DNA of 64,000 bases. Source: Turnera subulata. Lineage: Eukaryota > Streptophyta > Magnoliopsida > Malpighiales > Passifloraceae. The position numbers and the translations under genes were made by a program. The stretch spans positions 62,001 through 126,000 of the forward strand of contig JAKUCV010003559.1 of the NCBI GenBank assembly GCA_028386065.3, written 5' to 3'. A model generated the notes under the pieces. It had not been told where the DNA came from. It searched no databases and saw only the letters and a program-made list of their open reading frames with translations. The number at the start of each line of letters is the position of its first letter. The first letter of the stretch is position 1. Positions 25,250 to 39,000 of this stretch are shown one piece after another.

Positions 25250-25746
25250 GTCGGCCCCCACACCTGATCTCTTCAGCAGTTTTGTTGAAAGCTAAAGCTA
25301 AAACCCTAGAATCTCAAAATCGCGAGAACAACAGATGGGAAGAATGAAAACCCAGGCGGAGGCGAATTGTATGTATTAAAGGGCGGGTGGTCTGACACGT
25401 GGCCAACTTAGTTGCTCGAATTTACTTGGAAAACGCATCGTTTTAGCGTTTTTAAACGACAACTAACTTAATATCCGTTCACTGTCCCGCTCCCCTACAA
25501 ATTTTAAAAATGGGCAGGGGGACTGAATGAGATAGCCCACGACGACTCACTCACTGTGGGAGCGGCCAGGCTCCCAAACATTAAGAGAAAAGAAATATCA
25601 AAATTTGAAATCCCCCAAAAAACAAAAAAGGCAAGCACAGCTCCACACTCAGTCATCCTAACGGTTCCTTCCTTCCTTCCTTCCTTCTTTGAGTTCTTCA
25701 AGCAATAGAACATTATAAGCCTTTGTTTTCTTCCTTGCTCTCTTTG

Positions 25747-25779
<33 letters not shown>

Positions 25780-25821
25780 GTGTGTGTTTCTGTGTCTCTG
25801 CCTCTTTAGGCAGCCTCTGCA
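25250..25821. promoter_or_regulatory. Divergent promoter region between the CHCH-like and kinesin genes
   Basis: The 572 bp separate two start codons on opposite strands, so both 5' leaders and promoters must lie here. The region contains a ttcc repeat at about 25665-25688 and a (CT)n run at about 25750-25778 in what is probably the kinesin 5'UTR. No clear TATA box is assigned. Confidence 0.6.
25750..25778. repeat. (CT)n microsatellite in the kinesin leader
   Basis: A pure tctctc run about 45 bp upstream of the kinesin start codon. Confidence 0.85.
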
Positions 25822-28800
25822 ATGGATGCTACACCTACCCGTACGTTTGCAGAAGCAGAACACAAGGTTAGAGTAATAGCCAAAGTTAGAGGCCTAACAG
25901 ATCTGGACTCGGCGCCGGCGGTGCCTTGGTTCTCCCTTCGCGATCCTTCTGGTGATGCATCTAAGACCGTCACCATCGCTTTTGGAGACCAATCCCTCCC
26001 GTCCAGGTCTAAAATCCTTCCTTCCTTCTTCTTAATTATTTATTCTTATCGCCTAACCTCCCTCCCATGAGATAGTAATTAATTTATTTCTGGATAAGTA
26101 AATTCAATTCTCTGATCGGGAAATTAAAATTACAGTAGTCGCAAGGAGTGCTGTGTGGTGGACTCTTGCTATCTCGCGGATCAAGGCTCACGTGTCATCT
26201 TCTCCCGTGAGGTGGAGCCCCTGATTCCTGGCCTTTTTGATGCCCGCGATGTCACTGTCATTGCTTGTGGAGCAAGAGGCAGCGGGAAATCCTACCTCTT
26301 TAAGGTTACACTCCATTCTTCTTCTTAAATGTGCTGCTCTTTTTATAATCCATTTCTATTCCCTGTAGGCACCTTACCTTAGTTTGCTACTCTGTTTACC
26401 AATTATTCAACTTTGTATTATTTGCCACCACTCTTACTTACTGCGCTCTCCTTGTCCCCAAAAGGGTACCGATGATGCACCGGGTCTGGCTCCCCTTACT
26501 ATGGCCCAAATTCTCTCACTCGCGGAGTCTAAGGATAAATTGGTTGCCGTCTCACTCTACGAGATTGACCAAGATCATGTCTATGATGTTTTACATCCTC
26601 AGCGCCACAAAGTCGTTCCCTGCAAAGATGCTAAAGGAAATATCCAACTCAAGGGGCTTTCTCAGGTAACTTACATTCCCACCTATTATACCATCTTCCA
26701 CAAAACAATTTTCTTCCCTTGTTATTCATTGCTCTGATTATTGTTTATAATGTTTTTCCTTTTTTGTTTTTGTTCTTCAGGTTACTGTCACGTCTCTTCC
26801 TGAATTTCTGAAATTATACTGTGCGGAACAAAGCTCCTCTAAAGCAACACCAAAAGTAGCAAACCCACTCCGTCATAGAACACACAAAGGCTTGATAGTG
26901 CACGTGTTATCTCGCGGTCAACAGTCAGATGTTCGTATGGGCAAGATGCATTTTGTTGACTTAGCTGGTGCTTTTTCTAGTATTCTTATTTACCCTCCTC
27001 GGCTTTGTGACTATGTTACAATATAGTGTTTAATACCTAATTATCGTGCATTCATTAGGTTACGAGGATGTTAGGAGGAAGAGTGGTGATGAACTGAATC
27101 TTGCAGAGAGTACTAAGATTAACAAGTCCATCTATGCTTTACATAATGTTGTCCATTCACTCAGTACAAACGAACCTCATATCCCTTATCGAGAAAGTAA
27201 GCTCACCCACTTGTTGGAAGATTCTCTCAAAGGGAGAAGCAAAATCCTGATGATTACTTGCATGGTATGTCTTTGAAGTTCAGTTTTTACATTGCTAACT
27301 TATATTTTGAAAAGTTTTCCTTCTAAAATTTCTGTCTTCTCAACTTCTCCTCCATACAGAATCCATTTTTCTGCCAAGATTCCATCTACATGATGAGTTT
27401 AGCGTCACGTTCTTGTGGAAACAGTGGCTGCATTGTGCCAAGCTCTACGAAGAGAACCGGTACCTCAGCAAGACCTATTCTTCTACATAGTTCGCGTAGA
27501 GGTCGGATAACTGGAAGTGCTTCTAACACAATGAACACGATGTCTCGTACATTCCAATCTAAAAAGAAACCTAGTGATTCCGTACTGAAAGCAAGGTTTC
27601 TATTTAACTCACTTTGTTGAATTAAGCAAAAGGCACATCCGAATTCATTTCCTCACGTCTGTTTTCTTTCTCATTCTTGTTTGTAGGAAATTATTTGATG
27701 AAACAAATGGCTTGCGGACAGAAAAGGTATTCTATTTCTCCCCAATGTCTAGTAATATTTTTCCACTTGTCACTGTCTCTGAAAAAAAAAATATACGAAA
27801 TAAAATGAAATTGCAAAGAGCTCCTACTATTTGGTTGTAAAGTTGGAAAGCTTTACGTAAATATAAGAGAACTAATAGATCTACAAAATTACCTTTTCTT
27901 TTGAAATTGTAAAGTTCAACTGGAAAGAATATTTCTTTTTTTCATTAATTATAAACCTCACTAACATTTCACTTCAGGCAAGTGCGGCAAAAGTTTGCGC
28001 AGTTGATAGGTCTTCGCTCGAAGAGGTAACGCTAATTAACTTCTTTTTTAAATAAATTTCCACCAACTGAACGTTTTTGTGCTTTTCGGATCGTATATTT
28101 GTTGTAGTATCAAAATAATTTTGGAAAGTTTCTAAAGGTATAGCATCCTGGAAAGCAACAGTGTTGTGTTCTATTCTTTATCCATGATATTATCATATAC
28201 TGCAGGAAACTTCATCATTTTGTGCTCCAAATGATGAATTGAAAATGGAGTGCAACATTTCAACTCATCATACCCGAGAAGTATCCTCGTTGGCAGTTTC
28301 CAATGCACAAGAAACACTAATGCATTGTCAGGTGATTTTTCATTGACTGATGTGCTATTCCTGATATTTTGTAGCTATATCATCGGACATAATATGCTTC
28401 AAGATTAATAAAATATGTGGTGTCTCAGGACTCGCTTGGCGAAGACAGTCATGTCGAAGTTGTGCCAAGGGATTCAGATTTTATCAATATTCAAGTAATG
28501 TCGCCAGATGGAAAAGTAGACAAGGAAAACAATAATTCACTCGTTAATGAGAATGGATCACCACCAATTAGTGCACGATTGCAAGAACTATCAAACAATT
28601 TGAAGATGTTGCTCCATTCTTCAAAGCCAGCCGGTGCAGAATTGACACCGAAGCTTGGTACATCCTATGGTGATACTTCAACTGCTCTTTTAGAGCCAAA
28701 AACTCCTGATGCAACTATATCATTGAAGGAAGGGGAATTTTCAGCTTTTCATAGTCCTTGGACGACATTCAATATCAATAGTTCTCAAGTGAAGGTTAAT

Positions 28801-29667
28801 TTGCTTCGCTGTTGTTCATCAATGCCTTAACCACTAGTTTCATTACTAACATCTAGTTTAATTTCATTGCTGCAGAACACAATTGTTAAAGAATATCTTA
28901 GGTTTTTGAACACAGCTACCAAGTAAGTAAATATGTGGTGCCTTGTATTAATACTTGTCATATGTGTTTCTTGTGTTGTTATCTTATATTGGTGATGACT
29001 TAGACTTTAATGTTTTCTCGAAATAATTCAATATTTTAAAATACATTTTAATCCTACGATCAAGAAGTAGTTGTCCATATGTCAAAAATTTGAGAAATTA
29101 AAGGGAAGAATATATGATTATACAACAATTCCGGCAAGTAAGATAGTTTTATCTATGATCTATCCTATTCTATGACTTCATGAGAAACCTAACTTCTTGT
29201 TTTGTTTTTCAATTTTTCTGTAAATAGGGAAGAATTGAAGAAACTAAAGGTAACCAGTGTACTTTATTTTCGGTTTATGCACCATTTTGTCATGGAATGT
29301 CATGTAAACAAGTTTATGCATCCATAGGGGATTGGAGAAAAGAGAGCAACATACATTCTCCAACTTAGAGAAGCATCTTCAGAAAGATTTAAAGATGTAA
29401 GATATCTTTTTCTCCGTACTTTATAATGACTACTTCGCAAGCAAGGTTTAGCTGACTGCCTTGAACAAATTAATGACTTACAGCTTGATGATTTGAAAGA
29501 CATTGGACTGTCTGCCAAGCAGGTATGTTTTATATTTTTTTTAATTATCAGCTATTGGAAAATTTATGCATTCCTTCAACTAAAGCAAAGATTCGGCTAA
29601 TGATAATTATTTGCGTGCGTAGATCAAAGGAATGATACATAAGGAAGTTGGGGGGCTTTTCGACTAG
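25822..29667 (+). CDS. KIN10C: Kinesin-10 family motor (KIN-10C-like) with C-terminal helix-hairpin-helix
   Basis: Fifteen exons: 25822-26006, 26136-26304, 26465-26665, 26781-26967, 27059-27264, 27360-27595, 27687-27726, 27978-28025, 28206-28331, 28429-28794, 28876-28922, 29228-29249, 29328-29396, 29484-29522 and 29623-29667, totalling 661 aa. The N-terminal motor has the P-loop GARGSGKS (about 107-114), switch II DLAGYED across the exon 4/5 junction, and the block NKSIYALHNVVHSL...PYRESKLTHLLEDSLKG. The C-terminus (GIGEKRATYILQLRE, then LDDLKDIGLSAKQIKGM) is a helix-hairpin-helix, the kinesin-10/Kid signature for DNA binding. The family works in chromosome or phragmoplast movement. Switch I (usually NxxSSRSH) reads NPLRHRTH, so both conserved serines are replaced; ATPase activity may be altered. 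Confidence 0.92.
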
Positions 29668-30354
29668 CCGTATCCTCTTATGATGTAGGTTGGAAGAGAA
29701 CGCATTTGGTGCAATATAAGGTTGCCAAGTTCTTGAATTTTGCATGTATTGTGCATTATTATCACACACTCATGTAAACAACTGGAAATGGATCTTTTTG
29801 TATGCGATTTGGTTGTATAATTTACTGTAGAACATCGTGAGAGTGAACGGTAAATGTATATTACCGACTCTCGCAGTCAACTTCTTAATGATAGAAAACG
29901 AAGTGTTATCAATGATCTAAATGATATTATGGATCTCTAATTTTACTTTGAAAGTTTACAAAATGGCAAAAAGCTTCTGTATAAATGGAAAAACTATGTA
30001 AAACTTCAAAAGATCCATCATCATAATTCATTTTGGGTTAATTTTTTCAAATTTTCCTATTTCGAAAGGGCCTAAACGATGTTGTTGGTCACAATTCTTA
30101 CCTCATTAGATGAGAAAATGGCAAAAAAACTCGTGTACTATTCTGAAGAAAAATTATTAAAAACTATATTTTGAAGTTGTTGGAATTTCAATTTGAGATT
30201 TATTGACTTTTAAGGACTTAATTAAAATCTGGATTTTACTTTGAAATAAGTAAGTTTGATGTTTGGAACACAAAAAGCAATGTCGTTTTGCATTGTCATT
30301 TTGACTAACCATTCCCACATTGGATCACTCTATAAAGCCATCAAAATGCGCTTA
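29668..30354. other. Kinesin 3' flank, no gene seen
   Basis: AT-rich DNA including the presumed kinesin 3'UTR. I see no coding or repeat structure. Confidence 0.45.
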
Positions 30355-30425
30355 TAAATTTAGGTTTTAGGGTTTATGGTCTAGGGTCTAACGTTTAGGC
30401 TTTAGGGTTTTGGGGCCTAACGTAT
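30355..30425. repeat. Degenerate telomere-like TTTAGGG tract
   Basis: Imperfect units such as ttttagggttta, tctagggtctaa and ctttagggtttt follow one another over about 70 bp, immediately before rDNA-derived sequence. They are close to the plant telomere heptamer but too degenerate to be certain. Confidence 0.5.
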
Positions 30426-30429
30426 AGAC

Positions 30430-31271
30430 TTGGCCGAATTCGAGTCTGCCTGTGACCATCACCATGACGAGCGGTGGTTGAATAGACCCTCTAATAGTGT
30501 TGTGTGCTGATGTTGCCGACTTGAAGGATTGCTAGGCCTTGTTTCTCATTGTGCGACCTTAGGTAAGGCAAGACTATCCGTTGAGTTTAAGCATATCATA
30601 AGCGGAGGAAAAGAAACTTGATAGGATTCCTTTAGTAACAACGAGCAAATCAAGAATAGCCCAGCTTGAGAATCGGGCACTCACGATGTTTGAATTGTAG
30701 TTTGGAGATGCGACAGACGGAGCCCAAGTCCTTTGGAAGGGGCCGTCAGAGAGGGCGAGAGCCCCGTCGTGTCTGGATCTTGTTGCACCACGAGGCGCTG
30801 TCTACGAGTTAGGTTGTTTGGGAATGCAACCCAAATCGGGTTGTAACTAAGGCTAAATATGGGCGAGAGACCGACTACACACAAGTACCACGAGGAAAAG
30901 ATGAAAAAGACTTTGAAAAGAGAGTCGAAGAGTGCTTTAAATTGTTGAGAGGAAAGTGGATGGTGGCCGGCGATGCGCGTCGCTTGCATGTGGAACGATA
31001 AGACCTGGTCCGCTAATCATGGAGAAGTAATCTCTCCGATCGTGGAAGGCAATCATCATGGCGTGCCTCAGCACATGTGCACTCCCGACATCGATATACA
31101 AGCTCCCCATTTGACCCGACTTGAAACACGAACCAAAGAATCTGACATGTGTGCAAATCAACGGGTGAGTAAACCTGGAAGGTGCAAGGAAGTTAACTGG
31201 CGAAATCCCCTTCGGGATTGCACCGCCGACCGATCTTGATCTTCTAAGAGGGCTTCGAGTGTGAGCATGCT

Positions 31272-31304
<33 letters not shown>

Positions 31305-31862
31305 AGTGGGGCAAAGCTAGAGGAACTCTGGTAGAGGCCCGTAGCTATACTGACACGCAAATCGTTCGTCTAACTTGGGTATAAGGGAAAAAGACTAATC
31401 GAACCATCTAGTAGTCGGTTCCCTCCGAAGTTTCCCTCATGATAGTTGGAGCTCATCACGAGTTCTACCGGATAAAGCCAATGATTAAATGCATTGAGCC
31501 ACATCGCCCTCAACCTATTCTCAAACTTTAAATAGGTTGGAAGCCGCAACTACTTTGTTGAGCTACGCCACATAATCACGAGCTCCAAGTGGGAGCTCCA
31601 AGTGGGCCATTTTTTTATAAGCAGAACTGCTGATGCAATCGAGATGATTCAGAAGCTAGGTTACGGTGCCCAATTGCGCTCCAACCTAGAACCCAGAAAG
31701 GAGGTTGGTCAATTAAGACAGCAGGGCGGTGGTCATGGAAGTCGAAATCCATTAAGGAGTGTGTAACAACTCACTTACCAAATCCACTAGCCCCGAAAAT
31801 GGATGGCACTAAATCGCGCAACATATACCCGACTGTCGGGGCAAGAGCTAGGCTCAGGGCAT
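30430..31862 (+). pseudogene. Degenerate ITS2 / 26S rDNA fragment
   Basis: From 30541 the sequence follows the 5' end of plant 26S rRNA. Recognisable blocks are TTTAAGCATATC...AAGCGGAGGAAAAGAAACTT at about 30588, GCCCAGCTTGAGAATCGGGC at about 30659, CGAAAGATGGTGAACTATGCC at about 31281, GACTAATCGAACCATCTAGTAG at about 31393, and CCCCGAAAATGGATGGC near 31790. The preceding ~110 bp (gacgagcggtggttgaatagaccctc) look like the end of ITS2. Compared with the functional gene, many C and G positions are now T and A, and variable domains are shortened, so it cannot encode a working rRNA. It covers roughly the first third of 26S. Confidence 0.92.
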
Positions 31863-33080
31863 GGAAGTCGTCTAAATATAAAAAATCCAAAGAGACATAT
31901 TCTTAAAACCATAGAAGTTCAAAGGTTTGAACTTAATTTAAGAATAATTTAATAAAAGTAAAAAGTTCATGAAATATTAATTTTTTTTTTATAGAAAATA
32001 TTACGTATACAAATTGTCATATATAGACTAGTACTATCATTTAGATCATTTGGAAAAAAATATTACCAAAAATGAATTCCGATTATAATCCTTTGCCGTT
32101 TTCTGACTGTCATCCCTAGAGATAGTTCAGGAGGATTGTACCATTTTTTCAAATTTTGCAATAACAATGGAGATAATTATTCAGTCATTACAGAAGTTTA
32201 CATAATATTTATGACTATTTAAAATTTTCACGCAAAAGCATTCAATCACTGACAAAATGGAGTTCCATTATATTTCCACTTAAAGACAGTCTAACGAAAA
32301 TTCAGTAGCAAAGTGCCCCAATCCAGGGAAGTAAACAAATTTATGAGATGTTAACTATGGGTGACTTTATAAGAGTCGCAGTGTAACTGAACAAAGTATG
32401 ATCAGGCATGTGATTATACTTGCGATATGTACACGACTGGAGGAAATTTGCATTTTTAAAGCTACAATTGTATGATCATGTCCTACCGATGACCAACAAT
32501 GCATGAAGCTGCAAAGTAACAATCATATATGCATAACACGGCTTCTCCTTCCCAGGCCACCTACTTTGAGAATGCAACGCACCGTAGTCATCTCTAAGTT
32601 ATCTATAAAGGCCATTGCCTCCTCGGTTTCCGTCAAACAACCCTCACCCACGGTTAGTCATGACCACGGTAAACTCCTCTACTCGTACTTGGCATTGGTT
32701 CATCTGTCAAGCACCCAAAACAGATAGTCACGTAGGTCAAACTGGATCAAAGAAGAACCTGTTTGCTAAGAAGACAGTGGCTCAAGAAAAGCTTCACATG
32801 TACACAACCTAAGACATTGAACAGATATGAGAACTATGCCAAAGAATTAAACTTGTTAAAATAAGGTACGGACTTATACAGGACAGAACACACTGAATGC
32901 CAGTTCAACGTGGTCTCTTATCAAATATTCTAATTCTTCTGGCTTCAGAGACTTGGGCATAAATCGTCAAAGTGTGGGTGGATATTTCATTTGCTGAACC
33001 AGGACAACGATACGGGAGGATTTTAGTGGATTTACCAATAATTTTATCAGGAGATGTTAGTTTACTTTGAGCAATTAATT
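31863..33080. other. Region between the rDNA fragment and the antiporter stop codon
   Basis: AT-rich to about 32300. The right part (about 32880-33080) is probably the 3'UTR of the minus-strand antiporter gene. I see no other gene. Confidence 0.45.
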
Positions 33081-36000
33081 TCACAGACCTGGAAATAAGA
33101 ACATTGAGACAAGAATGACAGGTGGCTAATAAGAGACAATGCATGGTCATTAAAATGCTAAGTGCTAAAACTTCAATTTGGAGTTCTATGAATCTGCTTG
33201 AGCTCTTCTTACCGTTATCATCATCTCCGTTCTGACTAGTGAAAAAAGGGGTGAGGTAATTTCTGTCTAATGCAGTAAATGATCCTGCACTGCAGAGACA
33301 AAAGAAGAAAACATATTAGAAGCACAAAGCAGCAAGCTCATAGATAGCCAAATTATTCACTTTGGAGGCTGTACCTTTTGTGGAACTCTTTCAGTTTCAG
33401 TTTCAGCCTGTTCCCAGATGGTGCATCGTCGCTATAAGACGGGGCAATATATCCATGGTTTCCCTCAAACACCTGAAAACAGATTATAGTATATAATAAG
33501 ATAGATAACAATTCACCAACCAAAATGGTGGTGGCAAGTGACCATGCTTACTTTGTACACCATATATAAAGGTTAAACCACATGCTGTCATTGCAGCTTC
33601 TGATGCTTAGGGACAAAGGGGAGCTTTTGTTTTTGGCAACAGGTCACCAAGGATCAATTTTCTATGGGACAGAAACAGAACATACTTTTTTCCCAATTCA
33701 GGTTTCAGCTTGGGTTTCCCTTATAGGAAATTCTTTAGCTGAATTCTGTATTGATCTATACTTTTCCTGTGTTCAAACTGGTATCCCAACTTTTAGAGGA
33801 ATGAAAGAAAATAAAAGAACAAAGGAAGGAAATAAACGGTAAAGAAAAAATGAAGGGAAAAAAAGGTATTCTCAGAACATGCTACCAGAAAATTTTCACA
33901 GTAGCATGGAGGTCTTTTTGAATTAGAATTTGTCCATCATTGGTGACAATGTGTTCCCGCATTCCTTTTCAAGGGTTTTAATATGCAGCCCTAACCTTCC
34001 TATATATTCCATTTATTAGATTAAGAAAGAAAAGAGCCTGCATATTAAGTTTCGGTGCGGAAGATTCCAAGGCCCTTCAAGAAAACATAAGATGCCTCCC
34101 TGTTTGTTCTAGGTTCCTAATCTTACATAGAGAAAATTAATGATGTACCAATTTTATGCTCTTCAGTGAGGATTTTTTTTTTTTCTTTTTGAAGAAATAA
34201 CCAACAGCAACACTTTCAGCATGTATAAAAATAATTCCACCAAAGGTAAGCACCTGAAAACTACAATTTCATCAAACTTACTTCGCCTAAGGGCCCATCA
34301 CGCTCATGTCCATCACCAACAACTTGCAACGCTTCCAGCATTGTGCCTGTTGAACCTCCAATCAGCAGCACCTACATTGTTAGGAGAATATACTTGAGCC
34401 AAAAGAAACTATTATACATGTTTTTTCCTATTCGTTGAACTATTGGTCAAAATCAATAAAACTCATTTGAACTTTTTCTTTTCCTCCGACTCAATCCTTG
34501 ATAAAATTCAACCGAGATTTAGTAATCTACTAAGTCTCTCCAGGTTTCTGACTCTGGAGGTTAACGAAAGTTCACAGGTGGAAAATGCCATACTAACTTA
34601 AAGGACTCCTGTTTGGTTACTAAACTCTCACCACAATCTCCAACATGCACATAAAAAGAAGAGAACCTAGGTCCGCTCAGTACTTGGTCAAAAGTACACA
34701 CATTAGTTCTCCTTTCAGCCCAAAATGCAGTCCACCTTGATCATAGGCATATTAGCAGGGATCTAATTGGGATGGTATTAAAGCAAGCCAAATTCAACTG
34801 TAATCACAGAGACGCTTGTTTTCGGAAAAAGGGAGCAGAAATCAATTTACTAAATTTAAGACTGGTTTTGATTTAGCAAATGAAAAGGGGAGCAGCTTAT
34901 GAACAGTATTGACAGCTAAAAACTGACCAAATATACGCAGAAATATGAAGTTTAAAGTTCTTTATGTTTGATTCTAGACTGCACTATTACAAATAAGGAA
35001 CCTTAAGCATTAACTAATATATATTTGATGCTTTTATACGGAACAAGTCCTGCAGTGGCAAGCTAACAAAAGATGGAAGAATGGCTTTGATAAGCATCAA
35101 AATGGTTTTAGCAGCAAGACAATAGTGATGGCCATAAATCAGCAATCAAGAATAGTTCACATAGTCCTAGAATAGTCTCAAATACACCTCAGTCTAGACA
35201 CTCCAACACAACTGATTTCATTTATCATAAACAGAATTGTTCACAAGTCTAGTATTCTTCTCTACAGTCTGCAGAATAGCCCAAATGTTTATTTAGGGCT
35301 GTGTCAAACATGGCTCACAATGAGTATTGTCAGAGGTAGGGTTTGGTCGAAGAAATTCCTTTCGCATTAGAAGTACAGGCCCTCCCAGAGCCATTAAAAA
35401 AGGCATTTAGCCTGGTTTGGATTGTGTTGGGCAAAAACCATAGCATAAAATCCTATGATAAAACCGTAAGAGTTCACAAGTTCTGTAATTTGTAGAATAT
35501 AAATGATTGCCACTTTGACAAAGCAAAACTTAAGTTCAAGGCCAAAGTATATAATTGCATAATCTAGCATAATACATAAGCATAGAAAAGTTGAAAACAT
35601 AAAAACAATTGTCTATGTATTCTTCTGCCATTCAACTCGTGAAAATGTCTATCATGATAAGGTAAGACTTCCAACTTGCCATAAAATTGAGAAGATAGTG
35701 ACGAAAACAGCCAAAGAAGAACCTTTTTTATTGTTCTATTAGCTAGGGTTACTATTGTAATGGCAAGTTGCTAGGAGTATCACGTTATTCTAGATTTTCT
35801 AGTTTTTGTTTGGGACAACGCAAACTGCAAGAGTGAATTTAGGTTAGGGGGATGTGACAGGGATATTTCTGGAATTTCTGAAAAACAACAAGCAAAAGGT
35901 TTTGCGCCTTTATTTTTATGTTTTATTCATGCTCATTCAAGCCTAATAGTTGATGTTCTTGTCTAACAAGGATGTCAAGTCTGTTCCCAAGTAGAAGTTA

Positions 36001-39000
36001 CTATTCATGTAAGAAGTAGATTGAGTTAAAGTCTACAAACACGGTGTAATCTTGCAATTTCAGCAGAGCAACCCATACAAATAAGAAAAGAGACTTGTTT
36101 CCAATTTCTTTGTTAGTGTGAAAGTTTCATGAACGACTGATTTCTTAACCCTTCTAGTATGTGGCTAAACACATTTAGTGCGAGGCTAGGAGTTTCTATC
36201 TCCATTCCAACAATTTCTATGCCCTATCTCCATCAATTTCTATTATAATCAGACCCATCTCTACTCTAAATCTATTCTGGAACTATTCCCAAATTGTTCA
36301 CCCTAACTCTAAATTACCATTTGGGACTTTTCTTCTATTTCCCTGGTTGGATAACAGGAAGACTTGGGCATTAAAGAAAACAAAAGAAGACTTCCACAGG
36401 TAATTATGAGGAGTTGGTTTCCATAAGTATAGTTAAGTAAGAATAATTATTACTTAGACAGAAACAATTAACAATAAAGCTTGGTAAGAAAAAATAAAGA
36501 CAACGCAGACAGTGACTGGAAAGTTTTTGCCTTGAAACAAGAGATGCAACACAACGCAAATGCTATATTGATAGCTATAATAAGTCTTGCTTCTTCATCT
36601 ATTCCCACTAATAAAACTGGATGCGAGCACTTTTTTAAATTAGAAAAATAGAACTAAAAGAAACCTAATTAGTCCAAGTCACCAAAAGTCTAACTACCCC
36701 TTTGATCTCCATCTCTACCAAACTTCCCCTCCATCTTCCTTTTTGCGTTTTTTTTTCCATGCTACTGACATCACTCCATAAGTGTAACTAATCTATTTCA
36801 GCAACTCTGCTCATAACAACAAAAAATTACAAGCACTGCAGGTCCATAGATTCGTTTTTTTTTGGTCATGCAGAAAGGAGGACCCATTTTGAAGTCTGCA
36901 AACTTTATATCAATGCCAAATAAAATAGATAATCGAGTAGGTTATTGGTCAAAAAGGAAAGGTGAACACTGTGAGCTGTGTAAGAGACATCACAGGACGC
37001 AAAGAGGGATTCAAATATTTTGTGTTTTCTTTTTTCCTTGATTTTGGTTTGACTCAAGATAACTCAACTAAAACTGAGGGATATTGAATTCTCAACAGAA
37101 TAACTTATGAGTCAATATCAATCTTGCTCCACAATTTTAGCATCAGTTTTTAACTTTTTTAACTTGTTTGTACCACCTAAACACAGAAACCCATAGTTAA
37201 GTGCGCCAGAACACATTCTTCATAACCATGGCCCCTCCAACTAGACAAACTCAACAGTACAAGCAAGTGATGTTAGGATGTAACTGCTGAAACAGGAAAG
37301 GAAAGGAAGGTATTCTCTACAGAAACAATGCAGGAGTCTTAAAGATAAGGAGAATAGGTACTTTCCTTAAATGGCTAATTACCTGTCCAGATAAATGAAT
37401 AACCTTGACGTAAATTAAAACAATTGTCATCGCTAATTTCACTTAGACGTTAAGTTATATGGTCTAGATAAGAGTGGATTTTGCATAAACTGTGTCCCTG
37501 CCACCAATGCTCACCAGTCTAATAAAATTTTCTAATTCATGAGAAAAAATCAGCTAGCTTACCGTCAATACAACTATGGCAGTAGTTGCAGTGAATATAG
37601 TCTGCCCATGTCCCTCTGGAAGGTCATGAACTGATTGCAGAGCAAGAGCAAATGCCATGGCCCCTCGAAGACCTATTTAGACCAATATTCATTGACAGCA
37701 CAACAAAATCATGGAACGCAAGCATTCACATATCAGCTTCTCCTTACCACTATACCAAAGCGCTTTCTGGTGCTTTGAAGGTATTTGACGATGTGCAGGT
37801 CGAACCAGATTCACCAAATATGCACAAGAAAACACGTTAGCTGCCCTGCAAAATATTATTGACCAACTTAGTAGTTTCAGCAAACAAAGTTGTGCAAAAT
37901 TAACAGGGTTTCATAACCACAAATGTCAGAAAGGATTAAAATCATAATAATTGACATTATACGATAATCAACCCTTCAAAATCTATTAGAAGAACTCCAA
38001 ACAATTAACTAGTACCGCAACCATACCTTGCAACTCCAATAAATATCTGGGATATTCACAAAGTTAAGTAATACCAACAACAAAATATGCCAGATGTAAC
38101 ATTTAAAAAGCTCTAAAAATGCAAATTTTTAATAGATTATACAAAGGATACAATCGAGAAAAATATAAATCCAACATGGGACCAGCTGTGTTGTTCCATC
38201 GCTATATCAAAACCCATGTATATAAATCTGCAAATTGCAAATTTCATTAAATGTGGTATAAGTGTGAACTGTAAGAATTGTAAGTAATTCAATCGTTAGT
38301 CAAAAACAAAATAAATAAGTGCCCCCTTACACAAATGTCTCAGCTAGTGATGATATCAAGTGGAAAAATGCAGAAACGAATCGTTGAGAACTTTCTGACA
38401 AATTTGAGTACGTATAGTGCTTCATGACCTAAAACAAGAAATACTTTTACCCATGTGAAAATCGTAATAACTTAGGTTATTACACATCCAAAAATCATAC
38501 TCTAAAAACTTACAATTCCTGTAAATAATATCGACACAATTCCCGTGAGGCCAAGACCTTCTGCTAGCATATACCTAGGAAGAGGAAAATTTACATTGTG
38601 TAGCACCATAAGTTAGACGATAGGGAAGAACTCTGAACACAAAAAGGTTTTGTGGCAGATAGCTTACGAAAAATATGGGAAAAGGACAAAAAGGCAGCAC
38701 TCCAAGTTCTGAAGACTGAAAGGAAGACATCCAGATTATGTAATCAAGAATATGCCAAAGTAAATAGTCAGTGATTAAAACCAAGGGCAAAAAGATATAT
38801 ACTGACTTACTTGTCAACATCCAAACCAGCATACTTGAAAAGGTAGCAAGAATTAAGGTTCCAATACATTTCAATATGCAAAGATTAATAGAGAAAAGCA
38901 TTTCAATATAAAAAAATATAAAGACAGTAAAGGATATCAATGCAGAAGTAAATCCAACTCCCACACCTGTAGACCAACATGTACTTCGTTCTTAGTAATA

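Noticed and set aside
25504..25863. 119-codon minus-strand frame across the kinesin start
   Set aside because: Shadow of the CT repeat and exon 1 of the kinesin gene on the other strand.
30681..31314. Open frames of 88-125 codons
   Set aside because: They lie within the 26S rDNA-derived sequence and are incidental.
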